A stretch of 45,688 nt of DNA from Acidobacteriota bacterium (GCA_021778335.1 JAJYCN010000005.1:1-45688), one strand, 5' to 3'. Positions 26,607 to 36,098 are shown, numbered from the stretch's first letter. Notes: generated from the sequence alone by a model not told the origin. Numbers and translations: made by a program.

Positions 26607-26866
26607 GCCTGCTCGGCCGAAGGCGTCAGGACGCGGACCTGGTCGTCGTGGATTTCGACGTAGCCGCCGTGAATGATAAGCGAGCGCGTCTGGGATGAGG
26701 TGGTGACGTAGCTGAGCTTGTCGTCGCCGAGGGCGGCGAGCAGGGACGCATGGCCGGGCAGAACGCCGATGTAACCGCTGGCGGCGGGAATCTGCGCGGT
26801 GACGGCGTCAGTATCCACCAACAGGCCGGTGGGCGTGGCCACCTGGATGTGGAAGCTCTGGTCCAT
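26603..26866 (-). CDS. atpC: F1 ATP synthase subunit epsilon, short form
   Basis: 87 residues covering only the N-terminal beta-sandwich (TPTGLLVDTDAVTAQIP, GVLPGHASLLAAL). The C-terminal pair of helices, about 45 residues in full-length epsilon and involved in self-inhibition of ATP hydrolysis, is absent. The frame is intact and ends cleanly, so this is a short form, not an edge effect. A GGAG site 7-8 nt before the ATG supports the start. Last gene of the ATP synthase operon, 16 bp after atpD; its stop overlaps the convergent sixA stop. Confidence 0.92.
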   Translation of the reverse strand: MDQSFHIQVATPTGLLVDTDAVTAQIPAASGYIGVLPGHASLLAALGDDKLSYVTTSSQTRSLIIHGGYVEIHDDQVRVLTPSAEQA

Positions 26867-26882
26867 GGCTTCGCTCCGGAGC

Positions 26883-28361
<1,479 letters not shown>

Positions 28362-29219
28362 CTAGCCCAGCGCGGCGGCGCCGCTGACAATTTCGATGAT
28401 TTCGCGGGTGATCGAGGCCTGGCGGATGCGGTTCATCTTGAGGGTAAGGCTGTCGAGCACGTCGGCGGCGTTGGAACTGGCCGCTTCCATGGCGGTCATC
28501 TGCGCGGCCTGTTCGGCGGCGGAAGACTCGATCATCGCGAGGTAAATCTGGTTTTTCACGTAAGCGGGCAGCAGACCCGCGAGCAGCTCCGCCGGCGGTT
28601 GTTCGTAGATGTAATTGATGGCGCCCCGCGAGGCGGGCAGGTCGACCGGCAGAATGCGGCGGGTAGACATTTCCGGGGAGAGGACGGATTTGAAGCGGTT
28701 GCCCATCACGTAGACGGCGTCGATTTCTTCGTTCGTGAAGCGGCCGATAATGCCGGCGGCGATCTCTTCGGCCTTGGGCTGCTCGGGCGCGCGCAGGAAG
28801 AGCGTGGCGTACTCAGCGGCGATTTTGACGGGGCGGCGGCGGAAGAAGTCGCGTCCCTTGCGGCCGAGCAGTTCGAGTTCAACCGCCTGCGAGCCGTGCT
28901 CGGCGAGGAACTTCTGGGCGTGTTTGATGATGTTGGTATTGAAGGCGCCGACGAGGCCGCGGTCGCCGGTGATGAGCACGAGGAGGATGCGCTCTTCGGG
29001 GCGGCGGACCAGCAGAGGGTGAGTGTCCGTGGCGGAGCCATCGGCGGCGGCGATATTGGCGAGGACGCGCTCGAGCAGGCGCGAGTAGGGGCGCGAGGCG
29101 ATGACGCGATCCTGCGCGCGGCGCAGTTTGGCCGCGGCGACCATCTTCATCGCCTTGGTGATCTGCTGCGTGTTTTTGACCGACCGGATTCGCCGTCGGA
29201 TGTCGATTAAGCTCGGCAT
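28362..29219 (-). CDS. atpG: F1 ATP synthase subunit gamma
   Basis: 285 residues, the rotor shaft. N-terminal coiled-coil region RIRSVKNTQQITKAMKMVAA and C-terminal helix MNRIRQASITREIIEIVSGA match the family; the middle holds GDRGLVGAFNTNI. Separated from atpA by 7 bp and from atpD by 27 bp in the same operon. Confidence 0.97.
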   Translation of the reverse strand: MPSLIDIRRRIRSVKNTQQITKAMKMVAAAKLRRAQDRVIASRPYSRLLERVLANIAAADGSATDTHPLLVRRPEERILLVLITGDRGLVGAFNTNIIKHAQKFLAEHGSQAVELELLGRKGRDFFRRRPVKIAAEYATLFLRAPEQPKAEEIAAGIIGRFTNEEIDAVYVMGNRFKSVLSPEMSTRRILPVDLPASRGAINYIYEQPPAELLAGLLPAYVKNQIYLAMIESSAAEQAAQMTAMEAASSNAADVLDSLTLKMNRIRQASITREIIEIVSGAAALG

Positions 29220-29226
29220 GGGGCGC

Positions 29227-30747
29227 CTAGTTGCTCTGCGCGAGGAACCGCTGTTTGAACTCGGCGGCCAGCGTTTCGACCTTTGCCTTCAATTCGTCGT
29301 CGAAGGCTTTCTTTTCGCGAAGCGTGGCGAGCACGCCGGGATGGCCGCTTTCGACGAAGGAGAGGAAGCTGGCTTCGAAAGCGCGGCAGCGGTCCACCGG
29401 CACATCGTCGAGGAGGCCGCGGGTGCCGACGTAGATGATGAGGACCTGCTTTTCCACCGGAATGGGGCTGAACTGGCCCTGCTTGAGGATTTCGACGAGG
29501 CGCCGGCCGCGGTTGAGCTGGGCCTGGCTGGCCTTATCGAGATCGGAGCCGAACTGAGCGAATGCGGCGAGCGAACGGTACTGGGCGAGGTCGAGACGGA
29601 GGGAGCCGGCGACCTGGCGCATGGCCTTGACCTGGGCGCTGCCGCCGACGCGGCTGACCGAGAGGCCGACGTTGATGGCGGGACGGACGTTGGAGTTGAA
29701 CAGATCCGACTCGAGGTAGATCTGGCCGTCGGTGATGGAAATGACGTTCGTCGGGATGTAAGCGGAGACGTCGCCGGCCTGGGTTTCGATGAACGGGAGC
29801 GCGGTGAGCGAGCCGCCGCCGTTGTCCTTGCTCAGCTTGGCGGCGCGTTCGAGCAGGCGGCTGTGGAGGTAGAAGACGTCGCCGGGGTAGGCTTCGCGTC
29901 CCGGTGGACGGCGGAGCAGCAGCGAGATTTCACGGTAGGCGGCGGCGTGCTTGGAAAGATCGTCATAGATGCAGAGGGCGTGCTGGCCGCGGTCGCGGAA
30001 GAACTCGCCCATGGCGCAGCCGGCGTAGGGAGCCAGATACTGCATCGGCGCGGGGTCGGAAGCAGTGGCGGCGACGACGATGGTGTAATCCATGGCGCCG
30101 TACTCTTCGAGCGTTTTGACGAGCTGGGCGACGGTGGAGCGTTTCTGGCCGATGGCGACGTAGATGCAGATAAGATCGCCGCCCTTCTGGTTGATGATGG
30201 TGTCGAGCGCGATGGCGGTTTTGCCGGTCTGGCGGTCGCCGATGATGAGCTCGCGCTGGCCGCGGCCGATGGGAATCATCGAGTCGATGGCCTTGATGCC
30301 GGTGTGCATCGGCTCTTTGACGGGATTTCGATCGACGACGCCCGGGGCGAGGCGTTCGACGGGGTTGGTGGCCGTGGAGTGGATGGGGCCTTTGCCGTCG
30401 ATGGGTTCGCCGATCGCGTTCACAACGCGGCCGACGAGTTCGGGGCCGACGGGGACGCTCATGATGCGCCCGGTGCGGCGGACCTCGTCGCCTTCGCGGA
30501 TTTCGGAGGCTTCCCCGAGCATGACGGCGCCGACCTGGTCTTCTTCGAGGTTGAGGGCGATGCCGGCGACGTTGTGAGGGAACTCGATCAGCTCGCCGGC
30601 CATGACGTTTTCCAGGCCGTAGATGCGGGCGATGCCATCGCCGACGCTGACGACGCTGCCGGTTTCGCTGACGTTGATCGCCTTTTCGTAGTTTTCGATC
30701 TCGGCGCGGAGAACGCGGGTTATTTCATCTGCTCGAAGCGAAGCCAT
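29227..30747 (-). CDS. atpA: F1 ATP synthase subunit alpha
   Basis: 506 residues. Non-catalytic nucleotide site with Walker A GDRQTGKT, the start region [20 protein letters not shown] and the phrase [18 protein letters not shown] are diagnostic. Length is standard. AGGAAACCCAT before the ATG acts as a moderate ribosome binding site. It follows atpH by 35 bp and precedes atpG by 7 bp. Confidence 0.98.
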   Translation of the reverse strand: MASLRADEITRVLRAEIENYEKAINVSETGSVVSVGDGIARIYGLENVMAGELIEFPHNVAGIALNLEEDQVGAVMLGEASEIREGDEVRRTGRIMSVPVGPELVGRVVNAIGEPIDGKGPIHSTATNPVERLAPGVVDRNPVKEPMHTGIKAIDSMIPIGRGQRELIIGDRQTGKTAIALDTIINQKGGDLICIYVAIGQKRSTVAQLVKTLEEYGAMDYTIVVAATASDPAPMQYLAPYAGCAMGEFFRDRGQHALCIYDDLSKHAAAYREISLLLRRPPGREAYPGDVFYLHSRLLERAAKLSKDNGGGSLTALPFIETQAGDVSAYIPTNVISITDGQIYLESDLFNSNVRPAINVGLSVSRVGGSAQVKAMRQVAGSLRLDLAQYRSLAAFAQFGSDLDKASQAQLNRGRRLVEILKQGQFSPIPVEKQVLIIYVGTRGLLDDVPVDRCRAFEASFLSFVESGHPGVLATLREKKAFDDELKAKVETLAAEFKQRFLAQSN

Positions 30748-30782
30748 ATGGGTTTCCTACGGGGGTGTTCAGAATGCCTTTC

Positions 30783-31343
30783 CTAGTGTCCGGCCGAGCC
30801 GGCGCGGAGGCCGCGGCGCAGTTCCTCGAGGGCGCCGCGGACGCTGCCGTCGTAGACGGTACTGCCGACGCGGGCCAGCACGCCTCCAAGCAAGGACTCT
30901 TCGACGTGGTAGCGGGCGCGGATCTGGCGGCCGCTGATGCGGGCGAGTTGCGCCTCGATGGCGGAAGCGCGCGGCGCATCGAGCGGGCGGGCGGAGGAGA
31001 TGTCCGCGCGGGCGACGCCGTGATGCTCGTCGATGGCCGCTTCGAGGGCGTCGGCCATGGCAGGCAGCAGCCCGATGCGGCGGTGGTCGACGAGCAGGAA
31101 GAGAAAATTGCGGACCGGCGTGGCGATGCCGATGTCCTCGCCGAGGCGGCGGATAACGGCCCGTTTCCGCGCGGTGGGCACGGCCGGGTTCATCAGCACG
31201 CCGTGCAGCGGCGGCGTTTGTCCAAAGAAACCGACGAAGCCGCGAAGCTGGCTGAGAGCGTCTTCGGGCCGGACGGGGGAGTTGGGCGCGAGGACGATTT
31301 CGGCGAGCGCTTCGGCGTAGCGGCGGGCGGTGACGGGGATCAC
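30783..31343 (-). CDS. atpH: F1 ATP synthase subunit delta
   Basis: 186 residues linking F1 to the peripheral stalk. N-terminal ARRYAEALAEIV and C-terminal GGVLARVGSTVYDGSVRGAL match the delta/OSCP family. The ATG overlaps the stop of the b-subunit gene by 4 nt (ATGA), so translation is coupled. Confidence 0.95.
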   Translation of the reverse strand: MIPVTARRYAEALAEIVLAPNSPVRPEDALSQLRGFVGFFGQTPPLHGVLMNPAVPTARKRAVIRRLGEDIGIATPVRNFLFLLVDHRRIGLLPAMADALEAAIDEHHGVARADISSARPLDAPRASAIEAQLARISGRQIRARYHVEESLLGGVLARVGSTVYDGSVRGALEELRRGLRAGSAGH

Positions 31344-31921
31344 TGGCTGCTCCTTCCGCGGGCCGGACGCCCGGCTAGCGAGGTGGTGAAGCCGTCGGCG
31401 AGGCGGCCGTTAACGGTGTCGTCAATCGATTCGCGCAGTTGCTGTTCGGCGAGCGAGAGCGCGAGGGAGGCGGCGTAGGATTTCAATTCCATGCGGGCCG
31501 TCTTTGCGAGCGCTTGGATTTCCTGTGCCGTGTTTTCCTGAATGCGATTGAGCGAGGCGGCGGTGGACTGCGCGATGCGATCGCTTTCGGCGGCGAGTTC
31601 GCGGGCCGCTTCGGCTTTAAGGGCTTCCACTTCCTTGCCGAGTCCGGCGAGGCGCTGTTCCATGGCCCGGGCCTGCGCTTCGGCTTCGCTCTTCATCTTC
31701 GCGGCTTCGGCGATGCCCTTGCGGATGAGGTCCGTGCGGGAGTAGAAGTAGCTTCCGGCGCTTTTGGCGACCAGATAGCCGAGGGCGCCGATAAGAATGA
31801 GGAAATTGGTCCACTGCCAGATCAACGGAGGGGCGGCGGATTCCGCGCCGGCGGATTCGGCGGCATGGGCCGTGACGGCGAGCTCGAGGCCGGCGAGGGG
31901 GAGATAGAAGCGGCGGATCAG
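31340..31921 (-). CDS. atpF: F0 ATP synthase subunit b with signal peptide, probable CTG start
   Basis: 193 residues if translation starts at CTG 31921. This gives MIRRFYLPLAGLELAVTAHA, a good signal peptide, then a short Ala/Glu linker, a membrane helix (WTNFLILIGALGYLVAKSAG) and a long charged helix to the C-terminus, as in peripheral-stalk b subunits. The CTG overlaps the stop of the upstream b' gene (CTGA) and follows GGGAGG at 5-6 nt. The only downstream start of ordinary type, TTG at 31825, has no ribosome binding site and would discard the signal peptide. Acidobacterial b subunits with cleavable leaders are plausible from family knowledge, but the CTG start is inference. Confidence 0.85.
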   Translation of the reverse strand: MIRRFYLPLAGLELAVTAHAAESAGAESAAPPLIWQWTNFLILIGALGYLVAKSAGSYFYSRTDLIRKGIAEAAKMKSEAEAQARAMEQRLAGLGKEVEALKAEAARELAAESDRIAQSTAASLNRIQENTAQEIQALAKTARMELKSYAASLALSLAEQQLRESIDDTVNGRLADGFTTSLAGRPARGRSSQ

Positions 31922-32367
31922 TTGGCCCTCCCGGCGAGGATGCCCTCGGTGATGGAAGCGGCGAGAGATTGCGCGGCGGAAGTCAACTCCTGCTTGGCGC
32001 CGGCTGCGTCTTTGGCGAGATCTTCTTTAGCCTGGGCGACGGTCTTTCGCGCGGCGTCGCGTGCTTCAGCGAGGCGTTGAGTCTGATCGTCGAGCAGAGA
32101 TTTGCGGCGTTCTTCGTGGTCGCGGAAGAGGACGGCGCGGGTCTGTCGAAGGGCTTCTTCGTACTCGGCCTGCTTGCGGCGGGCGGCTTCGAGGGCGGCC
32201 TGCGCCGCTTCCTGGGCACCGGTGGTGGCATCGCGCCGCTCGCCAAGGAGTTTCTCCAGCGGCTGGAAAAACATCCGCTTCAAGTAGAAGTGCAGAAAAA
32301 TGACGAGGACAATGGTCGGGACTGACCGCAGTAAGATCCCACCGAGAGCTTGAAGCGTCGCGTCCAT
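31918..32367 (-). CDS. F0 ATP synthase b-type (b') subunit
   Basis: 149 residues. One N-terminal membrane helix (SVPTIVLVIFLHFYLKRMFF) is followed by PLEKLLGERR and a long Ala/Glu/Arg-rich coiled coil. This is the second stator b protein, so the stalk is probably a b/b' heterodimer as in cyanobacteria and some other phyla. First gene of the ATP synthase operon in this window. Subunits a and c are not upstream; the next genes are unrelated and on the opposite strand. Start at the only ATG in position; its ribosome binding site is weak. Confidence 0.9.
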   Translation of the reverse strand: MDATLQALGGILLRSVPTIVLVIFLHFYLKRMFFQPLEKLLGERRDATTGAQEAAQAALEAARRKQAEYEEALRQTRAVLFRDHEERRKSLLDDQTQRLAEARDAARKTVAQAKEDLAKDAAGAKQELTSAAQSLAASITEGILAGRAN

Positions 32368-32439
32368 GAAGATTGAAAGAGGATCAGAAAGCCGGGGCCT
32401 AGCGGGCGCAAAAAGAACGCCACTAGTCCGGAACTCCTT

Positions 32440-32469
32440 ACGCTACCATACCCGCGGCCCGAACCTCAA
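32440..32469 (-). promoter_or_regulatory. Weak candidate promoter of the ATP synthase operon
   Basis: On the minus strand, TTGAGG (32469-32464) and TAGCGT (32445-32440) are 18 bp apart, about 70 nt before the b' start. The -10 matches only in part. Nothing else in 32368-32576 looks better, but GC-rich genomes hide promoters from reading by eye. Confidence 0.25.
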
Positions 32470-32576
32470 GGCAGAATATAGGGGATGCTGGCCGGCGTCC
32501 CGAGGCCTGTGCAGGGCTCTGGCCGAGCATTATTTTCCGGGTTGCGGTCAAGTATCCGCCTGGGAGGGTGTGGCTC

Positions 32577-32819
32577 ATGTTACACATGCTATGGCACGCG
32601 GTTGTTGGACTGATTGTCGGCCTTGCGGCGCGGGCGGTGTTGCCGGGGGCCGACCACCATGGACTGATCGTGACGGCGATCATTGGGATCGCCGGGGGGT
32701 GGATCGGCGGACAGATCGGGCGCTGGCTCGGCTGGTATAAGGAAGGACATCCGGCGGGATTTCTGATGTCCGTGGCCGGGGCGGTGATCCTGCTGGTGGC
32801 CCTCCGGTTCGTAGGCTGA
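32577..32819 (+). CDS. GlsB/YeaQ/YmgE-family small membrane protein
   Basis: 80 residues, three hydrophobic segments with the family's glycine pattern (GLIVGLAARAVLPG, IIGIAGGWIGGQIGRWLGW, VAGAVILLVALRF). The family is stress-associated (transglycosylase-associated protein); its function is unresolved. The ATG at 32577 is preferred over a GTG at 32568 because GGGAGGG ends 8 nt before the ATG but overlaps the GTG. Divergent from the ATP synthase operon, 41 bp before the DUF4126 gene. Confidence 0.85.
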   Translation: MLHMLWHAVVGLIVGLAARAVLPGADHHGLIVTAIIGIAGGWIGGQIGRWLGWYKEGHPAGFLMSVAGAVILLVALRFVG

Positions 32820-32860
32820 GCGGAACCCGGGCGGCGCGATCTTCGTTTCTCAATTGAACA

Positions 32861-33445
32861 ATGGCGAACTGGTTGAGCACTCTCGGTGTGGCCATGGGTT
32901 CGGCGTGGTTGTCGGGGATCAATCTGTACGCCACGGTTGCGACTCTGGGATTGCTGCAGCATTTCCGGCTGGTGCACCTGCCGGGCGAGTTGGAGGTGAT
33001 GGAGAGCTGGTTGGTGATCGGCGTGGCGGCGGCGATGTATGTGGTGGAGTTCATCGCCGATAAGATTCCGGCGGTGGATAGCGCGTGGGATGCGATTCAC
33101 ACGTTTATCCGCGTGCCGGCGGGAGCGGTGATGGCGGCGGCCGCGTTTGCCTACGCCGATCCGGTGGTGCGGGCGATCGCGCTGCTGGTGGGCGGTGGGG
33201 TGGCGTTCACCTCTCACAGCACCAAGGCCGCGGCGCGCGCGACGGCGAATCTGAGTCCCGAACCATTCTCGAACATGGCGCTGAGTCTTGGCGAAGATGT
33301 GATCGCGTTCGGGTCAAGTTTCCTGGTGGCGTGGTTTCCCGTGGTGATGCTGGGGATCGTGGCGCTGTTTCTGGGCCTGTTCTTTTGGCTTGCGCCGAAG
33401 ATCGTGCGCGTGGTCCGGCGGCGGTTGCGATTCGGCGGCGCGTGA
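32861..33445 (+). CDS. DUF4126 family membrane protein
   Basis: 194 residues with about five hydrophobic segments. The phrases SGINLYATVATLGLL, ADKIPAVDSAWDAIHTFIRV and GGGVAFTSHSTKAAARATAN are diagnostic for DUF4126. Function unknown. The C-terminus is Arg-rich, probably cytoplasmic. Same strand as its neighbours on both sides, perhaps one transcript with the GlsB-like gene. Confidence 0.82.
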   Translation: MANWLSTLGVAMGSAWLSGINLYATVATLGLLQHFRLVHLPGELEVMESWLVIGVAAAMYVVEFIADKIPAVDSAWDAIHTFIRVPAGAVMAAAAFAYADPVVRAIALLVGGGVAFTSHSTKAAARATANLSPEPFSNMALSLGEDVIAFGSSFLVAWFPVVMLGIVALFLGLFFWLAPKIVRVVRRRLRFGGA

Positions 33446-33476
33446 GGGACCTGCGAGTCGCGATAGGATAGCGCGC

Positions 33477-34316
33477 ATGGACCGGAGAGGATTCTTGTTG
33501 AGCGCCGCGGCGGGTACGCTTGCGGCGCAGCAGACGGCGGCGGGCCAAGGGGCTCTGAAGCAGTGCGTCACGGGCGGGGTATTTGGGCACCGGATGCCGT
33601 TCGAGGAGATGTGCCGGCATGCTTCGGAGTTGGGATTTTATGGGTTCGATCTGATCGGGCCGGAACAGTGGCCGGTTCTGAAGAAATACAACCTCGTGCC
33701 GACGATGATGCCGGGACCGTACGGGGGAACGATCTCAGACGGCATCGGGGCGGTGGAAAATCACGCGCGGCTGGAAACATCGATGCACGAGGCGATCGAC
33801 CTCTGCGCGGCCGCCGGCGTGCCGAACGCGATTGTGCTTGCGGGTCACCGGCGCGGGATGTCCTACGAGGCGGGCGCCGACCATTGCGTGACGTTTCTGA
33901 ACCGCGTGAAGGCCCATGCCGAGGATAAGCGGATCAACCTGTGCCTGGAGTTGCTGAACAGTAAGGTTGACCACAAGGATTACTTATGCGACCACACGGC
34001 GTTCGGCGTGGGCGTGATGCAGCGGGTGAATTCGCCGCGGGTGAAATTGCTGTACGACATCTACCACATGCAGATCATGGAAGGAGATATCGTGCGGACG
34101 ATTCGCGACAACATCCAGTGGCTGGCGCACTTCCATACCGGAGGGAATCCGGGGCGGCATGAGATCGACGGGACACAGGAGCTGAACTACCGCTTCATCG
34201 CCGAAGCGCTGAAGGATCTGAAATTCGAGGGCCAGATCGCGCACGAATATTCGCCGGCGCCGGGGCGCGATCCAATCGCATCGCTCAAGCAGGCGAAGGA
34301 AATTTTCACCGTTTGA
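33477..34316 (+). CDS. Tat-exported TIM-barrel protein of the hydroxypyruvate isomerase/xylose-isomerase-like family
   Basis: 279 residues. The N-terminus MDRRGFLLSAAAGTLAAQ carries an RR motif of Tat signal peptides. The mature protein is an AP endonuclease 2-like TIM barrel; acidic and His residues typical of the metal site appear in NLCLELLNS, LLYDIYHMQIMEGD, HFHTGG and AHEYSPAPGRDP. The pattern is closest to hydroxypyruvate isomerase, which interconverts hydroxypyruvate and tartronate semialdehyde, but export argues for another sugar or keto-acid substrate. The ATG at 33477 gives the Tat signal; longer frames to 33390 overlap the DUF4126 gene. Convergent with the DtxR-type gene. Confidence 0.82.
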   Translation: MDRRGFLLSAAAGTLAAQQTAAGQGALKQCVTGGVFGHRMPFEEMCRHASELGFYGFDLIGPEQWPVLKKYNLVPTMMPGPYGGTISDGIGAVENHARLETSMHEAIDLCAAAGVPNAIVLAGHRRGMSYEAGADHCVTFLNRVKAHAEDKRINLCLELLNSKVDHKDYLCDHTAFGVGVMQRVNSPRVKLLYDIYHMQIMEGDIVRTIRDNIQWLAHFHTGGNPGRHEIDGTQELNYRFIAEALKDLKFEGQIAHEYSPAPGRDPIASLKQAKEIFTV

Positions 34317-34325
34317 GGGCGCCGC

Positions 34326-35000
34326 TTACGCAGGCGCCGGTTCGACCCAGATTTTTTCCGCGGCGGGGCGGCCGAGCTGAACGGTGCGCGCGCCGAGGGC
34401 CAGGGTCAGCGTGTCGTCGTAGTTGTGCTGGAGGAGTTCGAAAGACGAGCCGGGGCGCAGGCCAAGCGTGTGGAGGAATTCGAGCAGGCGCGCGTCGCGT
34501 TCGAAGACGCTGCGCACTTCTGCCTTGACGCCGGCCGCAAGTTCGGCGAGCGGGAGCCAGCCCCGGCCGCGGCGCTCGGCGGGGGTGTCGACGCCGACGC
34601 GGTTGCCATGCGGGCAGGCTTCGCCCGCGCCGAGTTTTTCGATGAGCTTGCGCTCGAAGTCCGGGCTGACGGCGTGCTCGAGATGCTCGGCTTCTTCGTG
34701 CACCTTGTACCACTCCATCCCGAAGACCTCGGTGAGCATGCGCTCGATGAGGTGGTGGCGCATGAGGAGACGGTCGGCAATTTCGCGGCCGGAGGGAGTG
34801 AGTTCGAGTTGGCCCTGCTCGCTGACGTTGATGAGCTTGTCGCGCTTGAGGCGGCGGATGGCCATGGTGACGGCTGGCGCGGTGACGCCGAGGCGCTTAA
34901 CGAGCGTGGCGGCAATGACCGTTTCGCCTTCGCTCCCGGCTTCGGCGATGGTCTTGAGATAGTTTTCCTTCGAGATGGTGATTTTCACCGGAGAGCGCAC
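34326..35000 (-). CDS. DtxR/MntR-family metal-dependent transcriptional regulator
   Basis: 224 residues. An N-terminal winged helix (residues about 8-70, with VTAPAVTMAIRRLKRDKLI as recognition region), a dimerisation and metal-binding domain with conserved His/Glu positions (LMRHHLIERMLTEVFGMEW, HEEAEHLEHAVS), CPHGN, and a C-terminal FeoA/SH3-like domain (about 145-220). It probably represses metal transport genes when iron or manganese binds. No transporter lies beside it. The GTG at 35000 has GGAAG 6 nt upstream; a second GTG at 34988 would shorten it by four residues. It follows the acetyltransferase gene by 15 bp, so the two may be co-transcribed. Confidence 0.88.
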   Translation of the reverse strand: MRSPVKITISKENYLKTIAEAGSEGETVIAATLVKRLGVTAPAVTMAIRRLKRDKLINVSEQGQLELTPSGREIADRLLMRHHLIERMLTEVFGMEWYKVHEEAEHLEHAVSPDFERKLIEKLGAGEACPHGNRVGVDTPAERRGRGWLPLAELAAGVKAEVRSVFERDARLLEFLHTLGLRPGSSFELLQHNYDDTLTLALGARTVQLGRPAAEKIWVEPAPA

Positions 35001-35015
35001 CGCGCACTTCCGATT

Positions 35016-35612
35016 TTACTCGTGGATGGGGCTGGGCTTGAGAATCGGGAAGCGCACGTCGTCGTCGTCGGGGACGGGTAAGGCTTCGAGGCCGTGGGCA
35101 CGCCAGCGCTCGGCGTCGAGGACGTGGAGGACGGCGATTTCGTCGCAGGAAGAGAACTTCTTGCAGCGCATGCAGTCCTTCCAGGCCTTCAGCGGAAGCA
35201 GGCCGCGCTCGATTTCGCCGAAACCAAGGCGGGCGAAGAAGCCGGCGACGTAGGTGAAGGCGAAGACGGCGTCGAGGGAGAAGTCGCGGGCTTCGTCCAG
35301 AAGGGCTTCGACGAGCAGGCGGCCGATGCCGGCGCCGCTGAACGCGGGCGAGACGGCGAGCGAGCGGACCTCGGCCATGTGGGGGGTGTAGAAGTGGAGC
35401 GCGGCGCAGCCGGCCAGTTCGTCTCCCACGTAGGCGACCGTGAAGTCGCGGATGCTTTCGCTCAAGTCGAACTCAGTGCGCGGCAGCATGATGCCCTGCG
35501 CGGCGTAGCCGTTGATGAGGCCGAGCATGGCGGGGACGTCGGAGAGGCGGGCTTTGCGCAGCACGGCGGCGGGAGCGGTTGCGAACGCGGCAGCCGATTG
35601 ATTATTCACCAC
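35016..35612 (-). CDS. GNAT acetyltransferase, ArgA-like (putative N-acetylglutamate synthase)
   Basis: 198 residues. The GNAT fold shows LRKARLSDVPAMLGLINGYA at the N-terminus, the acetyl-CoA loop SPAFSGAGIGRLLVEALLDEA, and a C-terminal segment typical of short bacterial ArgA-type enzymes (LKAWKDCMRCKKFSSCDEIAVL). It would acetylate glutamate in arginine synthesis; other small amines cannot be excluded. Translation probably starts at one of two adjacent GTG codons (35612 or 35609). No Shine-Dalgarno is present, and a good -10 box lies 8 nt upstream, so the mRNA may be leaderless. A perfect dyad covers this region. Confidence 0.8.
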   Translation of the reverse strand: MVNNQSAAAFATAPAAVLRKARLSDVPAMLGLINGYAAQGIMLPRTEFDLSESIRDFTVAYVGDELAGCAALHFYTPHMAEVRSLAVSPAFSGAGIGRLLVEALLDEARDFSLDAVFAFTYVAGFFARLGFGEIERGLLPLKAWKDCMRCKKFSSCDEIAVLHVLDAERWRAHGLEALPVPDDDDVRFPILKPSPIHE

Positions 35613-35624
35613 AATGAATAATCA
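35599..35624 (-). promoter_or_regulatory. Perfect 10-bp inverted repeat over the -10 and start codon of the ArgA-like gene
   Basis: TGATTATTCA (35599-35608), spacer CCACAA, TGAATAATCA (35615-35624). The repeat is AT-rich in a GC-rich genome, and its halves contain TGAAT/ATTCA as in ArgR boxes, though in the opposite arrangement. It overlaps the -10 box and both GTG start codons, a typical place for a repressor. Confidence 0.6.
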
Positions 35625-35649
35625 TAGCATGGTGGCGTTGGCGCGTCAG
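35621..35649 (-). promoter_or_regulatory. Sigma-70-like promoter of the ArgA-like gene
   Basis: Minus strand: CTGACG (35649-35644), 17-bp spacer, TATGAT (35626-35621). The predicted transcription start falls at the GTG start codons, which implies a leaderless mRNA. Confidence 0.55.
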
Positions 35650-35699
35650 CGCCTTGTCCGGCCAAGCCGAAGCGTGTGAGGATGGTGGCTGGTAGCTCC

Positions 35700-36098
35700 A
35701 TGCCGAAGGAATACGTCAGGCAGGTCGAGGGCGCTTACCGGATTGGTGACACGCGCGTGTCGCTCGATTCCCTTGTCTATCTGTTCCTCGAGGGGATGTC
35801 AGCGGAGAGCATGGTAGAGAGCTATCCGGCGCTCACGCTCGAGCAGGTGCATGGCGCGCTCGCTTTTTACCTCGGACACCAGAGAGAGGTGGATTCCGGC
35901 CTCGCCGAAGGAGAGCGCACCGCCGCTTTGCTGCACGAGCAGTCGGTGCAGACGAATGCGGAACTGATCGCGAAGCTGCGCCGGGTTTCGCTGGCCGAAA
36001 GCTTACGACCTGCTGCGCGTTTCTACGAAGGCACGTCCGGCTCTTTTCAGCCAGAACAGACGGCCAACTACCCTGTCTTCCATTATTCGGCTAAGTGA
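35700..36098 (+). CDS. DUF433 protein (antitoxin-like), without its usual toxin partner
   Basis: 132 residues. The first about 75 residues are a clear DUF433 domain (GDTRVSLDSLVYLFLEGMSA, SYPALTLEQVHGALAFYL, HQREVD), a winged-helix fold common in antitoxins that pair with DUF5615 PIN-like toxins. No DUF5615 frame follows. The C-terminal third (about residues 95-132) is Ser/Pro/Phe-rich and unlike the domain family, so it may be an unrelated tail joined by a frameshift or rearrangement. The ATG at 35700 is chosen; an upstream GTG at 35676 would add eight residues. Next to an AbrB/RelE pair, so part of a small toxin-antitoxin patch. Confidence 0.7.
   Translation: MPKEYVRQVEGAYRIGDTRVSLDSLVYLFLEGMSAESMVESYPALTLEQVHGALAFYLGHQREVDSGLAEGERTAALLHEQSVQTNAELIAKLRRVSLAESLRPAARFYEGTSGSFQPEQTANYPVFHYSAK

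Noticed and set aside
29101-30786. 561-codon plus-strand open frame across atpA
   Set aside because: Mirror of atpA codon bias; Gly/Asp/Val-rich and without recognisable motifs.
32370-32445. Possible leader peptide on the minus strand behind AAGGAG before the b' gene
   Set aside because: A GTG frame with a decent ribosome binding site exists, but it runs out of frame deep into the b' gene and shows no regulatory pattern.
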